Shown in pieces: positions 9,566-17,901 of a stretch of 55,954 nt of DNA. The notes below the pieces were generated by a model, which made no database searches, was not told the origin of the DNA, and saw nothing but the letters and a program-made list of their open reading frames with translations. Each line of letters starts with the position of its first letter. Positions within the stretch are counted from its first letter, which is position 1. The translations under genes and the position numbers were made by a program. This DNA comes from Cryomorphaceae bacterium (GTDB lineage Bacteria; Bacteroidota; Bacteroidia; Flavobacteriales_D; Crocinitomicaceae): assembly GCA_027490665.1 (NCBI GenBank), contig JAIXXP010000003.1, positions 1 through 55,954 on the forward strand, given 5' to 3'.

Positions 9566-11380
9566 ATGAAAAAACTAATACTTTTTGTAAGCGCTCTTGC
9601 CTCTGTTGCTTATGCTCAGAAAGCACCGCGCATTCAATCTTTCCAAGAGCTCGTAAAAGCTCCAAAAGAAGGAGTTCATGCTATCGCCGATGAAAAAATC
9701 TTAGGCGTTACGCTTTGGTCCGACGATTTCGCAAATCCAGCAAACTGGACCCTCGACAATTCTGGTCAGAGTGGTATCGAATTTGGTTGGAATATCAACA
9801 GTACCAACGATGGCTGGTGGGCAAATAGCGGTATAGCCTCTACTTCAGGTGGCAACTACGCTGAGTTAGTGAATGGCGACGCACAAGCGGCAACACAAGC
9901 TTTGAATGTAGTTTATACCCTAACAACTGCACAACCAATCGATATCGCTGCATTGGGCGGAAGCAATCAAGTATCTCTTCAATTCCAACAATACGGCGCA
10001 CGATTCAACGATCTTCAAGAAATTCAAATTTCAACAGACGGAACAACTTGGGTTACAGTCGGAGACAACCTCGACAAAACCGTTTTGTCGGCAGCGGGTG
10101 GTTCAGCATATGCCAACCCAGATACTAAAATCATCAACTTGGCTACATTCTTGGCTGCCAATCCAAGTCCAATTTGGGTGCGTTTTTCTTGGACAACCAA
10201 CTATCCAGGTTCAGCAACTAACCCAAATGTCTGGATTACATACGGATGGTACATCGACGACGTCAAAATCGTTACCAACCCAACCAATGATCTTTCAGTA
10301 ACCTCTTCTTATTGGGGTTCTGTAGGTTTGCCTTACTACCAAATTCCTAATGAACAAGTTACAGAAATCGGTTTTGCTGCTGATGTATTCAACGGTGGTG
10401 TCAATACCCAAAACAATGTTAAACTCAACATCAATGCCAACAGCGGCGCATGGACTGGTTCATCTGCACCAGTAAGCATCAATTCATTAGATACAGCAGC
10501 AATCGAACTTACCACATTCTACACGCCACCAGCAACACCAGGTGCAATTTCAATTTCTCGTAGCATTACCGCTGACTCCACAGACGATATCCCTGCCAAC
10601 AACACCATGTCCAACATCGATTTCACGGTAACAGACTTCATCTATGCACGTGACAACGGCACACCAGCAGGCAGCACCTCTAACGGTACAGATGGTTTCG
10701 AAGCGGGTAACTTATTCGATATTTTCCAAGATGCTACACTCAAAGCAATCAATGTACGCATGCCTAGTGGTGCGTCTGGTGCAACTGTAGGTACAGAAAT
10801 CTTCGTTAAATTATATTCAGTTGATGCCACAACCGGCGATTTCATGTTTGAATCTGAATCTGCACCTCTTACATTGGTTTCTGCCAATTTAGGTACTAAC
10901 TTGGTAATGGAACTCGAGCCTTACGTAGATGTTTTTGCAGGTACAACCTATTTGGCTGTTATTGGTTCTTATACTACAGGTTTACGCGTGTCAAATGCAG
11001 GAAAGTCTGAGCCACAAACCTCTTTCTTCCTTGATTTAGCTGACAACACTTGGTACTACACTACCAACACTCCAATGGTTCGCATGAATTTCGATCCAGT
11101 GTTAAATGTTGCTGAGCAAACTGAAATTTCACAAGCAGTTGTTATGCCAAACCCAACTACAGCAAATGCTACTTTGCGTTTTGATTTACAAAACTCAACT
11201 GATGTTGAAGTTGTTGTAACTGATGTTGCAGGTAAAATCATGCAAACTAATAACTATAACCAACTTACAGCGGGTTCGCAAGAAATCACACTTGCTTCAG
11301 AGCAATGGGCTGCAGGTATTTATACAGTAAGCATCACTTCTAATGGTCATGCCACTACTAAGAAATTTGTAAAACGTTAA
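9566..11380 (+). CDS. Secreted protein with T9SS type A sorting domain
   Basis: The 604-residue product has a signal peptide (MKKLILFVSALASVAYAQ) and a C-terminal type A sorting domain (about residues 515-604: VMPNPTTANATLRF, VVTDVAGKI, WAAGIYTVSI, TTKKFVKR). The N-terminal half (residues about 45-225) is a jelly-roll-like beta sandwich rich in Trp and Asn (SDDFANPANWTLDN, WYIDDVKIV), of the kind found in choice-of-anchor and carbohydrate-binding modules. No catalytic motif is recognised. It is predicted to be exported by T9SS and either released or anchored to the surface. The gene stands alone, with a promoter just upstream and a strong terminator downstream. The binding target is unknown. 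Confidence 0.9.
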   Translation: MKKLILFVSALASVAYAQKAPRIQSFQELVKAPKEGVHAIADEKILGVTLWSDDFANPANWTLDNSGQSGIEFGWNINSTNDGWWANSGIASTSGGNYAELVNGDAQAATQALNVVYTLTTAQPIDIAALGGSNQVSLQFQQYGARFNDLQEIQISTDGTTWVTVGDNLDKTVLSAAGGSAYANPDTKIINLATFLAANPSPIWVRFSWTTNYPGSATNPNVWITYGWYIDDVKIVTNPTNDLSVTSSYWGSVGLPYYQIPNEQVTEIGFAADVFNGGVNTQNNVKLNINANSGAWTGSSAPVSINSLDTAAIELTTFYTPPATPGAISISRSITADSTDDIPANNTMSNIDFTVTDFIYARDNGTPAGSTSNGTDGFEAGNLFDIFQDATLKAINVRMPSGASGATVGTEIFVKLYSVDATTGDFMFESESAPLTLVSANLGTNLVMELEPYVDVFAGTTYLAVIGSYTTGLRVSNAGKSEPQTSFFLDLADNTWYYTTNTPMVRMNFDPVLNVAEQTEISQAVVMPNPTTANATLRFDLQNSTDVEVVVTDVAGKIMQTNNYNQLTAGSQEITLASEQWAAGIYTVSITSNGHATTKKFVKR

Positions 11381-11400
11381 GTTTTAAATCCAAATACGAA

Positions 11401-11425
11401 AAGCCGGGCAACCGGCTTTTTTTTT
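11401..11425 (+). terminator. Rho-independent terminator
   Basis: AAGCCGG (11401-11407) pairs with CCGGCTT (11412-11418) around a GCAA tetraloop and runs into nine T (11417-11425). It ends the 9566 gene. The next gene starts within five bases of the T run. Confidence 0.9.
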
Positions 11426-11429
11426 GCTT

Positions 11430-11858
11430 ATGAGTTTTGAGTACGGTTATTTAGGTTTATTCTTGGCTAGTTTTTTGGCTGCAACCATCTTGCCGGTTGC
11501 CTCTGAATTGTTTCTAACTACCATGTTGTATTTGGGTTATGAACCCTGGACTTGCGTGGCTGTTGCTACTATTGGTAATACTATGGGGGCTTGGTTGAAT
11601 TATGGAATAGGTTACCTAGGAAATCCCAAATGGCTCCTAAAAGTTGGCGCCAAACCAGAGGCCATTAATCGATGGCAACTTAGAATTCACCGCTACGGCA
11701 GCACAATGGCTTTACTTTGTTGGTTGCCTGTAATTGGAGATATTATTGGTATCGCCCTTGGGTTCTTCAAAGCGCCTTGGCTGCCCACCTTTTTATTAAT
11801 GGGAGTGGGTAAACTGCTTCGTTATCTTTTGGTTTGGGCAGGATTTTATTTGTGGTAG
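11430..11858 (+). CDS. yqaA: YqaA/DedA-family inner-membrane protein
   Basis: The product is a small membrane protein of 142 residues with about four hydrophobic segments. It matches E. coli YqaA in length and motifs: FLASFLAATILPVASELFL near the start, GNTMGAWLNYGIG, then the amphipathic RIHRYGSTMALLCWLPVIGDI and a C-terminal GKLLRYL segment. YqaA belongs to the DedA (SNARE-associated/VTT) superfamily, whose members flip lipids such as undecaprenyl phosphate or affect membrane potential; YqaA's own substrate is not known. ATG at 11430 is preferred over the in-frame TTG at 11424, which lies in the terminator T tract. The 3' end overlaps the convergent protease gene by 13 bases. Confidence 0.88.
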   Translation: MSFEYGYLGLFLASFLAATILPVASELFLTTMLYLGYEPWTCVAVATIGNTMGAWLNYGIGYLGNPKWLLKVGAKPEAINRWQLRIHRYGSTMALLCWLPVIGDIIGIALGFFKAPWLPTFLLMGVGKLLRYLLVWAGFYLW

Positions 11859-13324
11859 GCCTTTAAATACTCTAAAAATGGGTCTCGCTGCTCTATTAAA
11901 TCCTCTCTGGTGGCTTTAATGGTTATATCTGGCACTATGGCTGAAAGGGCGCGTTCACGTATGTGTAAGGGCGTAAATTTAAGCGTGGCCACCATGACAT
12001 CAATTTTGGAATTATCGAGTGAAATAATTGCTGGATTTCCAAAAGTTCCGCCCATACCACCCATACAGGCTGAGCCTAGTATCGAACCTCGTTCAATGTG
12101 CTTGAACCAAGCCGCGAATAAAACTGACGCGGACATCGAGTTACCGTTGAGAACTAATTGGCATTGTCCTTTATAAACATAATTGCGGTTATTTTCAGGA
12201 ATGTAGTCGTAGAGAATAGTATGTGTAGCTCCTTTTGGTAATTTATAAAAATCATATTCTTTAGAGATCAGTCCATTTGGATACACACTCTTGGCCTGGT
12301 TTTCAAATTGCATTTGTTGCATGGGGCTTAGTTGAGCAAAGCGGTCGTAGTCGCTGCGTTTGTAGAGGTAGTTTGTTTTAATGGCAATTTGTTTGGTGTT
12401 GATATAGCTAAAAAGATATTCCTCTGCACGCAATAAGCCGCCTAAATTGTTGCGTAAATCTATATAAACCGAGGTGCAATTTTTAGCTTGTACTTCTTCA
12501 AAAAAGGCATCAATTTTTCTTTTGAAAACAGATAAAGAAAGGGGTTGAAATGATTCTACAACAAGTATTCCGTTGTTATTTTGATCAAAACTATAACGCA
12601 CCTCATCTGCTTGAGTACTCAACATGCCTGATAGAAAATACCGCCATGATGGACTGAAGTCAATATTGGTAAGTAGGGTGTCGCCACTAGGGCTTACCAT
12701 CTTAATTTGAGCATTTTTTGGGTCTTTAAGAGACATGGACAAAAGGTTGTAAACAATCCCGATGTATTCACACGCAACCTCTTTTTGTGCTGAAATTGCA
12801 TTGCCTTCTGTTAAGCTTAGGTCAAGTGCATATTGATAGAGTTGTTCAACTTTGAATGTATCAATTTGCAAGAGTTCGGCGCCTATGATAAAGTCCGAAT
12901 GAAATGCCGAACTGATGTAGAATTTATCGTCGATGTTTTCTACGAAAAAGGGGAGTACTCTGCGTTTGCCGTTTACGGTGTAAAGAAATTGTTTAGGGTT
13001 AATGCCTGTATGTGAATCTTTTAGCGCGTAGAGGTAGTTATTGACAACTATAATGAAGTCGAATACTGTTAAAGGGTTTTGAATTTTGTCCTTTGCAGCT
13101 TGGTAGGCAACGCTAAGATCATCTATATTGCCATAATAGGTGGGGTTGGGGTGTGTTTCTAAGATGTGTTTGTGTAATTGCGCTAGATCAGCTTGCATGG
13201 CAGCAGGACACAAATAGGTTTGTGCAGCGAGTTCTTTTTTGGGTTTGAAAGCGCTTTGGCAATTTTGAGACAAGCTGACTGTCCAAAACAAGAAAATAAA
13301 AGTGAAAGAAGTCAGGATGCGCAT
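11846..13324 (-). CDS. S41-family (C-terminal-processing-like) peptidase, catalytic lysine not evident
   Basis: The 492-residue protein has a signal peptide (FLFWTVSLSQ) and ends in an S41 peptidase fold: SVYIDLRNNLGG (substrate-strand motif) and LNGNSMSASVLFAAWF, with the candidate nucleophile Ser398. In Tsp/CtpA enzymes a catalytic Lys follows about 25 residues later in GxxTFGKG. Here the matching stretch reads GSACMGGMGGTFGNP, with no Lys. The protein may use a tricorn-like Ser/His mechanism or be inactive. It is expected in the periplasm or at the envelope. The gene converges on yqaA with a 13-base overlap and diverges from the small lipoprotein gene at 13362. No substrate can be named. 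Confidence 0.82.
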   Translation of the reverse strand: MRILTSFTFIFLFWTVSLSQNCQSAFKPKKELAAQTYLCPAAMQADLAQLHKHILETHPNPTYYGNIDDLSVAYQAAKDKIQNPLTVFDFIIVVNNYLYALKDSHTGINPKQFLYTVNGKRRVLPFFVENIDDKFYISSAFHSDFIIGAELLQIDTFKVEQLYQYALDLSLTEGNAISAQKEVACEYIGIVYNLLSMSLKDPKNAQIKMVSPSGDTLLTNIDFSPSWRYFLSGMLSTQADEVRYSFDQNNNGILVVESFQPLSLSVFKRKIDAFFEEVQAKNCTSVYIDLRNNLGGLLRAEEYLFSYINTKQIAIKTNYLYKRSDYDRFAQLSPMQQMQFENQAKSVYPNGLISKEYDFYKLPKGATHTILYDYIPENNRNYVYKGQCQLVLNGNSMSASVLFAAWFKHIERGSILGSACMGGMGGTFGNPAIISLDNSKIDVMVATLKFTPLHIRERALSAIVPDITIKATREDLIEQRDPFLEYLKAYHK

Positions 13325-13346
13325 GCGCGTTTCTACGAGATTATTT

Positions 13347-13354
13347 TAAATTTG
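13347..13354 (+). promoter_or_regulatory. Candidate -7 promoter box (TAAATTTG)
   Basis: TAAATTTG matches the Bacteroidota -7 consensus and lies 7 bases before the ATG of the lipoprotein gene at 13362, predicting a very short 5' leader. No good -33 element is seen at the usual spacing. Confidence 0.45.
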
Positions 13355-13361
13355 TTCTGTT

Positions 13362-13628
13362 ATGAATACTATAAAATTAACGATTTCTTTTCTCACCATT
13401 CTTATGTTGTTTGCGGCTTGTTCACAAGCAGATCAAGCACAATGTGGTTGTTTACAACAAGCTCAAAAAGTGAATCGGTTATCTTCCAAGATTTGGGCAT
13501 CTGGAGCCACACATAACGACTCCCTTTTGCTCAAAGCGGCATTAGCTAAAAAAGATAAATTATGTAAATCGTTACAGGAAAGCGCACCTGAAGCACTTCA
13601 AGAACTCAAAGCGATATGTCCACAATAA
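13362..13628 (+). CDS. Small hypothetical lipoprotein
   Basis: The 88-residue product begins with a lipoprotein signal (MNTIKLTISFLTILMLFAAC), with the acylated cysteine at residue 20. The mature part is short, mostly alpha-helical and charged, with a CGC pair near residues 28-30 and another cysteine at 72 and 85. I recognise no family. It has its own candidate promoter and overlaps the downstream epimerase frame, so the two are probably co-transcribed. It is likely anchored in the inner or outer membrane, facing the periplasm. The clean lipobox supports it as a real gene despite its size. Confidence 0.75.
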   Translation: MNTIKLTISFLTILMLFAACSQADQAQCGCLQQAQKVNRLSSKIWASGATHNDSLLLKAALAKKDKLCKSLQESAPEALQELKAICPQ

Positions 13629-13636
13629 GAAATTCC

Positions 13637-14524
13637 ATGCCCACAGTACTTATTGCTGGCGGATCAGGTCTTATTGGTGGGCACTTAACCCGTCATTTCA
13701 AAGACCGAGGCTTTCGCGTATACAAACTCACCCGGAAGCCTTCTAAGCAGGGCCATATTTTTTGGGATCCTCAAGCCGAGAAAATGAGCACAAGCAAACT
13801 TGATAAAATCGATGTCTTGATCAATCTTGTTGGCGAAAACATTGGCTCTAAGCGTTGGACGTCTAGCCGCAAGGCGCAAATTTTGTCTTCGCGTGTGCAA
13901 ACCACTCATTTTTTGGCTTCCATGATTCCACAAATGACCAATCTCAAATACTATATTGGTGCGTCAGGGGTCAATTGTTACGAGAACTTACCAGGTAAAG
14001 TTTTTACAGAAAACGATGTTTACGGCACCGACTTTTTGGCAACAGTTGTCAAGGAGTGGGAAGCAGCGCATCAACTAGTTCTCAAGCAAGTACCAGGTTC
14101 AATTTTACGCATCTCTATGGTGCTTTCTCGCCATGGCGGTTCTCTGCACCTCATGAAACTACCTATTGCATTAGGTTTAGGATCGCCAATTGGCACCGGT
14201 GAGCAAACCAATCCCTGGATACACATCGACGACCTCTGCAGGCTCATGCTCTTTGCCCTAGATAACAATTTAGAAGGCACCTTTAACGCTCTTGGTGGTA
14301 ACGACACCAATACAGAAATGACCAAACGACTTGCTAAATGGCTGACGCGCCCTTTATTTTTGCCTAATGTACCAGCGTTTATGTTGCGCTTGATTTTGGG
14401 TGAACGCGCCATTTTAGTCTTGTCAGACCTGCGTGCAAGCAATCAAAAAATCAAGCAAGCAGGTTTTTCTTTCAAATATGCTTCGCTAGATAGCGTCTTT
14501 AAGTCGTTCTTTACGAAGCGCTAA
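13637..14524 (+). CDS. TIGR01777-family NAD-dependent epimerase (YfcH-like)
   Basis: This short-chain/extended SDR protein has the Rossmann motif GGSGLIGGHL at residue 8, then LINLVGENI, RWTSSRKAQILSSR and TTHFL, the signature of the TIGR01777 family that includes E. coli YfcH and plant homologues. It ends in the DUF1731 region. The biochemical substrate of this family is not established. The start at 13637 gives MPTVLIAGG, which fits the family; an ATG 21 bases upstream (13616) would add seven residues and overlap the lipoprotein gene by 13 bases. It is cytoplasmic. The preceding lipoprotein is probably in the same transcript. Confidence 0.9.
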   Translation: MPTVLIAGGSGLIGGHLTRHFKDRGFRVYKLTRKPSKQGHIFWDPQAEKMSTSKLDKIDVLINLVGENIGSKRWTSSRKAQILSSRVQTTHFLASMIPQMTNLKYYIGASGVNCYENLPGKVFTENDVYGTDFLATVVKEWEAAHQLVLKQVPGSILRISMVLSRHGGSLHLMKLPIALGLGSPIGTGEQTNPWIHIDDLCRLMLFALDNNLEGTFNALGGNDTNTEMTKRLAKWLTRPLFLPNVPAFMLRLILGERAILVLSDLRASNQKIKQAGFSFKYASLDSVFKSFFTKR

Positions 14525-14606
14525 CATTTATTTCACATTAGGCCCTTATTTTCACCGTAACTTATTTTTCGAAAAGAGAAATAAGTATATTCATAAAAAA
14601 TCGCGG

Positions 14607-15932
14607 ATGAGAAAAAAGGAAAAAATATTCGTGCTAGACACCTCTGTATTGCTACACGACTTCGATGCAATTGTCAATTTTAAAGAACATTTTGTAGCGA
14701 TTCCAATTACTGTGCTCGAAGAGCTCGATAAGTTTAAAATTGGTAACGATACCAAGAATTTTTCGGCAAGAGAGGTGATTCGATTTATTGATAAACTTTC
14801 CGGAAGCGGCTCTTTACAAGAATGGATAAGTCTGGGCAAGGGTTTGGGCAAATTTAGAGTTGTCATGGACGAACAACCTATTGGTTTAAATGCCGAAAAG
14901 GTCTATGCGATTGGGAAAAATGACCACAAAATCATCAACGCAGCCCTCAGCTTAATGGAACTCGAACAAAAGCGATCGGTAGTTTTGGTTACGAAGGATA
15001 TCAATTTACGCATCAAAGCCAAAGCGCTTGGTGTAGTTGCCGAAGATTACCAAACCGGGAAAGTCGACGCAACTGAAATCCAAACTGTAGGTAAATACGG
15101 AGTGGATAGCATAGATGCTGAGGTCATTCGCGAAATATTTACACGTGGCAGCGTTGAAGAAAACGGTTTGCTAGGCGATAAGAAAGAAACCAATGGTTAC
15201 TATATCTTAAAAAATGGTAAAACCTCTTCCTTGGCATTTTACAATCACCAATCCGATCAGATTGAGCGCATAGAAAAAGAATTTGTTTATGGCATCAAAC
15301 CAAAGAATGCTGAGCAAGCCTTTGCTTTTCATGCGCTTTTAAATCCGGATGTGAAATTAGTAGCCATGCAAGGTGTGGCGGGTACGGGTAAAACTTTATT
15401 AGCCTTAGCATCTGCGCTCGAACAAAATAAGAAATTCAATCAGGTCATTTTAGCCCGTCCGTTGGTACCGCTTTCCAATAAGGAAATTGGCTTTTTACCT
15501 GGAGATGCCGACGACAAAATTGGCCCCTACATGGAGCCACTCTGGGACAACCTGAAGTTCATCAAGTCACAGTTTGGTGAGAATGAAAAGAAATATAAGG
15601 CCATTCTCGAAATGGAACAAACCAAGCGCATCGTCATTACTCCTTTAGCATTTATTCGAGGGCGCAGCTTGAGCAATATAATGTTTATCATCGATGAAGC
15701 GCAAAACCTTACACCACATGAAGTCAAGACGATCATTACACGTGCAGGTGAAAACACAAAGATTGTATTTACTGGCGATGTACATCAGATAGACACCCCA
15801 TATTTGGATGAAAACAGTAATGGTTTGGCTTATTTAATTGACCGCTTGAAAGGACAGCCTTTATTTGCGCATGTGCGTTTAGAGAAAGGTGAGCGCTCGG
15901 AATTAGCTAACTTGGCCAATGACTTACTCTAA
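14607..15932 (+). CDS. PhoH family protein with N-terminal PIN domain (PhoH2/YlaK type)
   Basis: The 441-residue protein joins a PIN ribonuclease domain (residues 1 to about 150: FVLDTSVLLHD, LEELDKFK, NDHKIINAA) to a PhoH ATPase/helicase domain (Walker A GVAGTGKT near residue 255, Walker B IMFIIDEAQNL, then TGDVHQID). PhoH2 proteins unwind and cleave RNA in other bacteria. PIN acidic residues are present (LDTS, EEL, ND), so the nuclease looks intact. No antitoxin-like gene precedes it, unlike mycobacterial PhoAT-PhoH2. The 3' end overlaps the convergent methyltransferase gene by 9 bases. The assignment is firm; the cellular role is not. Confidence 0.95.
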   Translation: MRKKEKIFVLDTSVLLHDFDAIVNFKEHFVAIPITVLEELDKFKIGNDTKNFSAREVIRFIDKLSGSGSLQEWISLGKGLGKFRVVMDEQPIGLNAEKVYAIGKNDHKIINAALSLMELEQKRSVVLVTKDINLRIKAKALGVVAEDYQTGKVDATEIQTVGKYGVDSIDAEVIREIFTRGSVEENGLLGDKKETNGYYILKNGKTSSLAFYNHQSDQIERIEKEFVYGIKPKNAEQAFAFHALLNPDVKLVAMQGVAGTGKTLLALASALEQNKKFNQVILARPLVPLSNKEIGFLPGDADDKIGPYMEPLWDNLKFIKSQFGENEKKYKAILEMEQTKRIVITPLAFIRGRSLSNIMFIIDEAQNLTPHEVKTIITRAGENTKIVFTGDVHQIDTPYLDENSNGLAYLIDRLKGQPLFAHVRLEKGERSELANLANDLL

Positions 15933-16775
15933 GCGCAGTAATTCGCCGCAATACAATGTTTTTTCAGTCGTGGACTCTAGGTATAGCGCTTCGTGTGTCG
16001 CCTTGCGATTCGGGAAGTACATTGCGGCTAATTCTGTCAAGAGGCTCGTTTCGATTGACGGCGAGTAGGTATTGAGGGTCAGGTGGCCATTTGGGCTGAG
16101 AATTTGTGCACAGGCTGCAAAAAGCTGATCAATTTTGTCTTCGAGTTTCCATTTTTCTCCTTTGACGCCGTTACCCCAAGCTGGCGGATCCATCAGGATG
16201 TAATTGTACTGATTGCCTCGGCGCGCTTCTCTTTCTGCAAATTTGAGCGCGTCTTCTAGTACCCAGTGAATATTGAGCAGACGGCTGGCGTCCATGTTTT
16301 GGCGCGCCCAATTTAGAATCGATTTAGAGGAGTCGACATGAAAGGTGTCAGCACCTTTGAGCCTTGCCATGCAGCTCGCTGCTCCGGTGTAGGCAAATAA
16401 ATTGAGGAATTTATCGTCTGAACTGACATGTTTGTCGATATGCGCCCAGTTGATGGCTTGTTCAGGGAACAATCCAACGTGTTTAAAGGTGGAAGTGCCC
16501 AATACAAATTTGAGTCTGCCGTATGTAATTTGCCATTCTGTTGGCGCATCGGGTTTAAGAGCTTTCCAGCGACCAGTTTTGCCAGGTACTTCGGTGTATT
16601 CCCAATGGGCCATGGTTTTCCATTCAGTAAATGGTTTTCCGCTGTGAAAATAGGCCTGAACGTCAGGTCGGATGGTAATGACTTTACCCCAGCGTTCTAG
16701 CTTTTTGCCACCTCCGGCATCGAGTAATTGGTAATCTGGCCAAGAAGGTGCAATGGCGCGGGGTGTTTGTGACAT
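15924..16775 (-). CDS. Class I SAM-dependent (rRNA-type) methyltransferase, RlmI-like without PUA domain
   Basis: The 283-residue protein contains a Rossmann-fold methyltransferase of the RlmI/RlmK type: NLFAYTGAASCMARLKGA (SAM-binding loop), VDSSKSILNWARQN, and the catalytic DPPAWG in ILMDPPAWG. RlmI proteins make 5-methylcytosine in 23S rRNA using a cysteine after the DPP motif. Here the equivalent part lacks an obvious TC motif, so the target base is uncertain. The N-terminal 110 residues are not a clear PUA domain. It is the last gene of a minus-strand operon (RidA, TPR protein, methyltransferase) with a gap of one base, and its stop overlaps phoH. Confidence 0.86.
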   Translation of the reverse strand: MSQTPRAIAPSWPDYQLLDAGGGKKLERWGKVITIRPDVQAYFHSGKPFTEWKTMAHWEYTEVPGKTGRWKALKPDAPTEWQITYGRLKFVLGTSTFKHVGLFPEQAINWAHIDKHVSSDDKFLNLFAYTGAASCMARLKGADTFHVDSSKSILNWARQNMDASRLLNIHWVLEDALKFAEREARRGNQYNYILMDPPAWGNGVKGEKWKLEDKIDQLFAACAQILSPNGHLTLNTYSPSIETSLLTELAAMYFPNRKATHEALYLESTTEKTLYCGELLRLE

Positions 16776-16776
16776 A

Positions 16777-17358
16777 TTAACGCATTTTTGGAGTTTTCTT
16801 GCGACCGCCTGTCATTTGCGCCATGCGCATTTGATTTTTGGAAGGGGCCATTTGAAGTTGTTGTTGGAGCATTTTGATTTGATCCTTGAGCATGCCGTTT
16901 TTATCGTGCTTTTTTGCTTCTGAAAGCAGTGTTAAGGCCTCTTGGCGACGACCCGTTTGTGCGCTAATTCCTGCAAGATGCATGCGTGCTACGGCATTGT
17001 CTTCGTTGGTGCGAAGGCCAAGTGAAATAGCTTTGCGCAGCAGTTGTTCAGAAGCAGCAAAACCAAGTTCTTGGGCGCCAAGTACGGCTTTAAGATACAG
17101 TACATAGGCATGTTGCTTTTTAGGCAATAAATGCGGATGTGAAATTTTGTTGATATAAGCCTTGGCTTTGTCTTGGTTGCCCACGCGCATTTGATTGAGT
17201 GCAAGAATCATGTTTTCATTGCGGAAAAAGGATAGAATGATCAGGGCTGTAATGAAGATAAAAAAGATACCCCAACCCCAGTGTCCGGAGAAGAAAAGGT
17301 AAACATTGAAAAAGGTGGCAACAAGTGCAAGTGCGATGCGGATGATAAATGCAGTCAT
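16777..17358 (-). CDS. TPR-like membrane protein of unknown function
   Basis: The 193-residue product starts with two membrane segments (residues about 4-22 and 27-45). Three to four TPR-like helical hairpins follow (ALNQMRVGNQDKAKAYINK, YLKAVLGAQELGFAASEQLLRKA, MHLAGISAQTGRRQEALTLL). The tail is basic and methionine-rich (QMRMAQMTGGRKK). It probably sits in the inner membrane with the helical part in the cytoplasm, acting as a scaffold. It lies in a tight operon between RidA (3-base gap) and a methyltransferase (1-base gap). No named family is recognised and no function can be given. Confidence 0.8.
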   Translation of the reverse strand: MTAFIIRIALALVATFFNVYLFFSGHWGWGIFFIFITALIILSFFRNENMILALNQMRVGNQDKAKAYINKISHPHLLPKKQHAYVLYLKAVLGAQELGFAASEQLLRKAISLGLRTNEDNAVARMHLAGISAQTGRRQEALTLLSEAKKHDKNGMLKDQIKMLQQQLQMAPSKNQMRMAQMTGGRKKTPKMR

Positions 17359-17361
17359 AAG

Positions 17362-17799
17362 TTAAGATTCAATGGTGGCTATACATTTGAGTTCGATGGC
17401 AATAGGGGTAGGTAGTGATGAAATTTCTACCGTTGTGCGACAAGGCAAGTTGTCTTTGAAATATTCGGCGTACAGTTTATTGTAAGTATGGAAGTCTCGT
17501 TTCATGTTGACTAAGAATACCGTGACATCGACAAGTTGGTCCCAAGAAGAACCAGATGCTTCAAGGATGATGCGTACGTTTTCAAAAACACTACGGCACT
17601 GTGCTTCGAAGTCAAAGGTGATGAAGTTGCCATTGTGGTCTAGCTTTAAGCCAGGCACTGAAGAATCGTTGGCATCTGAGCCAGCAACGCGCGGACCCAC
17701 ACCGGATAAAAATAACAAATTGCCAACACGGCGTGCGTGCGGATACAGACCTACTGGTTTGGGAGCGTTGTCTGTAGAGATACGTTCATTTGCGGACAT
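17362..17799 (-). CDS. RidA-family deaminase (2-aminomuconate-deaminase-like)
   Basis: The 145-residue protein is a chorismate-mutase-like RidA/YjgF/UK114 member. The key arginine (CRTTVEISSLP) and the glutamate fifteen residues later (AIELKCIA) are both present. The form with GPRVAGS and the long insert ending in DFEAQCRSVFENV, LEASGSSWDQLVDVTVFL and MKRDFHTYNKLYAEYF resembles 2-aminomuconate deaminases of tryptophan (kynurenine) breakdown rather than short RidA. No other kynurenine gene is nearby, so a general imine or enamine deaminase role is equally possible. ATG at 17799 is preferred; the upstream TTG-type start would add six residues. It is the first gene of a three-gene minus-strand operon. 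Confidence 0.9.
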   Translation of the reverse strand: MSANERISTDNAPKPVGLYPHARRVGNLLFLSGVGPRVAGSDANDSSVPGLKLDHNGNFITFDFEAQCRSVFENVRIILEASGSSWDQLVDVTVFLVNMKRDFHTYNKLYAEYFKDNLPCRTTVEISSLPTPIAIELKCIATIES

Positions 17800-17814
17800 T
17801 TCACAGAATTTACG

Positions 17815-17822
17815 CAAATATA
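17815..17822 (-). promoter_or_regulatory. Candidate -7 promoter box for the RidA operon
   Basis: On the minus strand this reads TATATTTG, matching TAnnTTTG, 15 bases before the ATG of RidA. No clear -33 element is seen. Confidence 0.4.
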
Positions 17823-17901
17823 GGGAAAGGCGAGCGATTTAAGCCGAACTCGGGTGTAAACCCTAGCGAAAAGAACAGATTATTCATTAATTTCGTAGGG
17901 C

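Noticed and set aside
17362..17799. Full kynurenine pathway locus around the RidA gene
   Set aside because: No dioxygenase, kynureninase or aminomuconate semialdehyde dehydrogenase gene is nearby.
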